Assembly (NCBI GenBank): GCA_037189645.1
Contig: JBBCIY010000007.1
Span: forward strand, 1-64,000
Source: Taishania sp037189645
GTDB lineage: Bacteria; Bacteroidota; Bacteroidia; Flavobacteriales_D; Crocinitomicaceae
DNA length: 64,000 nucleotides
Direction: 5' to 3'
Part shown: one piece after another, positions 61,619-64,000 of the stretch
Numbering within the stretch: the stretch's first letter is position 1
Layout: every line of letters starts with the position of its first letter
Made by a program: the position numbers and the translations under genes
Notes under the pieces: model-generated
Seen by the model: only the letters and a program-made list of their open reading frames with translations
What the model was told of the DNA's origin: nothing
Database searches by the model: none

Positions 61619-62266
61619 ATGAAAATACATGTGCAACAATTTACATTCAATCCCTTCCAGGAAAATACATATGTCGTTTATTCGGACAACAAGGATGCGG
61701 TGATCATTGACCCGGGGTGCTATGAACGCCATGAAGAACAGGAATTAGCTGATTTCATCGCTTCCAATGGGCTGAACGTGCACGCGCTTCTGAATACACA
61801 TGCGCACATTGACCATGTAATGGGGAATGCATTTGTACTGGAAACATACGGTGTTGATTTTTACCTGCACCCGCTGGATACCGTAACCCTGAATGCCGGT
61901 ACAAATTCAGCTCATGTTTTCGGGTTTTCCAACTATAAAACGTCTCCCCAGCCGACAAAACAATTGTCGCATGGCGAGATCATCCGGTTCGGAAGCATCG
62001 AATTCGAAGTTTTGTTTACACCCGGACACGCACCCGGACATGTTGTTTTCTACAATGCCGCAACTAATTTTGTGATCAATGGAGATGTACTGTTCCAGGG
62101 AAGCTTCGGTCGTGTGGATCTGCCCGGCGGTGACCTGGAAACCTTAAAGCGGTCTATTTTCACGGTGATGTTCGCGCTCCCGGATGAAACGGTCGTTTAC
62201 TGCGGACACGGACCATCTACAACAATCCAGCGTGAAAAGGCATTCAATTACATCTTAAATTTTTAA
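61619..62266 (+). CDS. MBL-fold metallo-hydrolase (glyoxalase II-like)
   Basis: 215 aa. The zinc motif HAHIDH is at residues 61-66; further ligands are the His in GHAPGH, an Asp in NGDVLFQGSFGRVD, and the terminal His in CGHGPST. This is the GloB/YcbL-like branch that hydrolyses thioesters such as lactoylglutathione. The true substrate is unknown. It ends 7 bp before the glycosyltransferase start, so the two may be co-transcribed. Confidence 0.93.
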   Translation: MKIHVQQFTFNPFQENTYVVYSDNKDAVIIDPGCYERHEEQELADFIASNGLNVHALLNTHAHIDHVMGNAFVLETYGVDFYLHPLDTVTLNAGTNSAHVFGFSNYKTSPQPTKQLSHGEIIRFGSIEFEVLFTPGHAPGHVVFYNAATNFVINGDVLFQGSFGRVDLPGGDLETLKRSIFTVMFALPDETVVYCGHGPSTTIQREKAFNYILNF

Positions 62267-62273
62267 TTGAAAC

Positions 62274-63386
62274 GTGCGCATCGCTATCAATACCCGTTTC
62301 TTATTATCTGCCAAAATGGAGGGATTCGGATGGTACACCTACGAAGTGTCCAGACGACTCGTTGAGCAGTACCCGGAACATGATTTCTTTTTCTTTTTCG
62401 ACCGTCCATACGACAACCGGTTCATTTTCGGTCCGAATGTTACGCCTGTAGTGCTCTATCCGCCAGCCAGGCACCCGGTTTTATTCTATACCTGGTTTGA
62501 ATGGTCTGTAAAACGGGCTCTGAAAAAATACCGGATCGACCTGTTTTTTTCCCCGGATGGCTACTTGTCGCTCAATTCACCCGTGAAACAGGTGGGAGTA
62601 ATTCATGACCTGAGCTTTGTCCATTACCCGGATGATATTCCAAAACTCCCGTTAAAATACCTGCAGCATTACTTTCCGAAATTTGCGAGGAAAGCGAATC
62701 ACATCATTACCGTATCCGAATTTTCCAGGCAGGATATCATCAAAACCTACAGAGTCGATTCCGGTAAAGTCACTGCTATCTGGAATGGCGCTTCCGATGC
62801 ATTCAAACCATTGACGGAAGCAGAAAAACAAATCATAAAATCCACCTATACCTCAGGGGATGATTATTTCCTGTTCGTCGGGGCGCTTCATCCCAGGAAG
62901 AACCTCATCCGCCTTGCCAGAGCATTCGAGCTGTTCAAGCAACGCACCAGGTCGAAAACCAAACTGCTGATCGTAGGGGAAATGCTGTGGAAAAACAAAG
63001 AATTCAAGGAGGCTATTTCTTCTGAAAATCAATCTGAAATAATGTTCACAGGACATCTCTCCCTTGAAGAACTGACAAAAGTGATGGGAAGCGCGAAGCT
63101 GTTTACATTCATCCCGTATTTTGAAGGGTTCGGAATTCCCCTGGCAGAAGCAATGAAATGCGGAACACCGATTTTGTCGGGGAACCTCTCGGCACTACCG
63201 GAGGTTGCAGGAGAAGCGGCTGAATACTGTGATCCGTTCAATATCCGGGAAATAGCAGAAAAGATGATCGATCTGGATGCCAACCCGGCACGGTTAAAAG
63301 AGCTTTCCGAAGCAGGCCTGGAACGTTCAGGACAATTCAGCTGGGACAAATGCGCTGCTGAAGTAGCAAAAGTACTGGGATTGTAA
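62274..63386 (+). CDS. Glycosyltransferase family 4 (GT-B fold), GTG start
   Basis: 370 aa starting at GTG 62274, read as MRIAINTRFLLSAKMEG; the first in-frame ATG (Met15) is too late for the first strand of the fold. The GT-B donor-site motif is EGFGIPLAE with both Glu residues, and LSALPEVAGEAA follows. It transfers a sugar from a nucleotide donor to a lipid or polysaccharide acceptor. The acceptor is unknown, though surface polysaccharide is likely. Confidence 0.93.
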   Translation: MRIAINTRFLLSAKMEGFGWYTYEVSRRLVEQYPEHDFFFFFDRPYDNRFIFGPNVTPVVLYPPARHPVLFYTWFEWSVKRALKKYRIDLFFSPDGYLSLNSPVKQVGVIHDLSFVHYPDDIPKLPLKYLQHYFPKFARKANHIITVSEFSRQDIIKTYRVDSGKVTAIWNGASDAFKPLTEAEKQIIKSTYTSGDDYFLFVGALHPRKNLIRLARAFELFKQRTRSKTKLLIVGEMLWKNKEFKEAISSENQSEIMFTGHLSLEELTKVMGSAKLFTFIPYFEGFGIPLAEAMKCGTPILSGNLSALPEVAGEAAEYCDPFNIREIAEKMIDLDANPARLKELSEAGLERSGQFSWDKCAAEVAKVLGL

Positions 63387-63402
63387 CCCGTCATTCTTTA
63401 TC

Positions 63403-64000
63403 TTAGAACGGATACCCGATACCAAAATGAAATACAGGAGTGAACGGTTTCGGTACTTTTGATAAATCCAGTCCCGGTGTGTTATCAAGCTCTTCATTAA
63501 ACGCAGATCGTGACTGGAAGATCCATTTCGACCCGTTGGGCAATGACGGATTCAGAAGCGGGATTCCAAAGTCGAGACGAACCACAAAGAAATCCAGGTC
63601 TACACGCAGACCGATTCCCCCGGAAACTGCCATCTGCTTGTACCAGTCCTTTGAAAATTGAGACCCGGGACGGTTGACGTCTTCTTTCCAGGTCCACACG
63701 TTTCCAACGTCAGAAAAAACCGCTGCTTTAAAGATTCCTCCCAAAGAAAACCGGTATTCGGCAAACGCCGCAATCCTGATATCACCGATCTGGGTGGCCG
63801 TTCTCGTAGGATCCAGGTAATATTTATACACACCCGGACCCAGTGCTCTCGCACGCCATCCCCTGTTGTCATTGGCTCCTCCTCCGAAAAACCCGTAATC
63901 ATACGGCAGGGAGGTCTGCGTGTTTCCATACGGCATCCCCGCTCCGGCCAGGAAACGCATATTGAGGCTTCTCTTTTTGCCGATCGGCTGCGCATAGATT
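63403..64000 (-). CDS. Outer-membrane beta-barrel protein, BamA/TamA (surface antigen D15) family, C-terminal part
   Basis: The frame is open to the right edge, so the N-terminus is missing. The visible 198 residues are barrel strands ending in a terminal aromatic signal (FHFGIGYPF). Family features are the GGANDNRGW block (lid-loop region, compare VRGY/VRGF in BamA), ALGPG, GDIRI, FSDVGNVW and GIGLRVDLDFFVVRLDFGIPL. Members fold outer-membrane proteins or export substrates. Whether it is BamA itself or a TamA-like relative cannot be told without the POTRA domains. Confidence 0.87.
   Translation of the reverse strand, partial: IYAQPIGKKRSLNMRFLAGAGMPYGNTQTSLPYDYGFFGGGANDNRGWRARALGPGVYKYYLDPTRTATQIGDIRIAAFAEYRFSLGGIFKAAVFSDVGNVWTWKEDVNRPGSQFSKDWYKQMAVSGGIGLRVDLDFFVVRLDFGIPLLNPSLPNGSKWIFQSRSAFNEELDNTPGLDLSKVPKPFTPVFHFGIGYPF

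Overview
The window comes from a member of the Bacteroidota, most likely a flavobacterial relative of Fluviicola (Crocinitomicaceae). The evidence is: secreted proteins with type IX secretion (T9SS) C-terminal sorting domains, two very large CHU_C (gliding-motility-type C-terminal domain) surface proteins, DUF4271 and DUF3098 genes in their usual bacteroidete settings, the long form of IspG, and at least fifteen copies of the bacteroidete sigma-factor element TAnnTTTG at sensible distances from genes. Those promoter elements also decide several start codons (ferredoxin, acyl-CoA carboxylase, cysS, ispG, hemD). No rRNA, tRNA, CRISPR array, insertion sequence or prophage was seen. Most of the window is core chromosome.

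Layout: 1-5.6 kb has the end of a LuxR-type response regulator, two SDR oxidoreductases, a thioredoxin-reductase-like flavoprotein with a twin-arginine-like leader, a methyltransferase, and a COG0523 metallochaperone operon behind two near-identical palindromes (probable Zur sites). 5.6-10.5 kb has a membrane-anchored serine hydrolase, small unknowns, mreB and purH. 10.6-14.7 kb is a one-directional run of ferredoxin, ABC ATPase, ABC-2 permease, free-standing acyl carrier protein and an HHxxxDG (condensation-type) acyltransferase, the best candidate here for an undescribed small pathway. 15-17.7 kb has an acyl-CoA carboxylase beta subunit and ferrochelatase.

18-29.5 kb holds the first set of surface proteins (two CHU_C paralogues and a glycine-rich T9SS protein), with an anion symporter and malate dehydrogenase between them. 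29.6-33 kb is enolase-carA and a GH114-like lipoprotein. 33.2-37 kb is a SAM-I riboswitch in front of methionine synthase split into two polypeptides. 37-41.4 kb has OsmC, RlmB, a cyclase-family hydrolase, a long imperfect inverted repeat that looks like a rod-shaped RNA, and cysS. 41.7-45.7 kb has a tandem pair of ORF6N genes (the second damaged at codon 4), a glutaryl-CoA-type dehydrogenase, DUF4271 and hemD. 45.9-55.9 kb has a second glycine-rich T9SS protein, a nucleoside permease, a bifunctional nuclease, etfBA, a secreted esterase, DUF3098-uppP-truB and a lipoprotein. 55.9-64 kb has purB with an unknown exported partner, ispG, glutathione peroxidase, a metallo-hydrolase, a glycosyltransferase and the end of an outer-membrane barrel protein.

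Functionally, acyl-CoA dehydrogenase and EtfAB form an electron-transfer route from acyl-CoA oxidation. HemD and HemH are two separated haem-biosynthesis steps. MetH is controlled by SAM. All function calls are from reading translated sequence and motifs; no database search was run.
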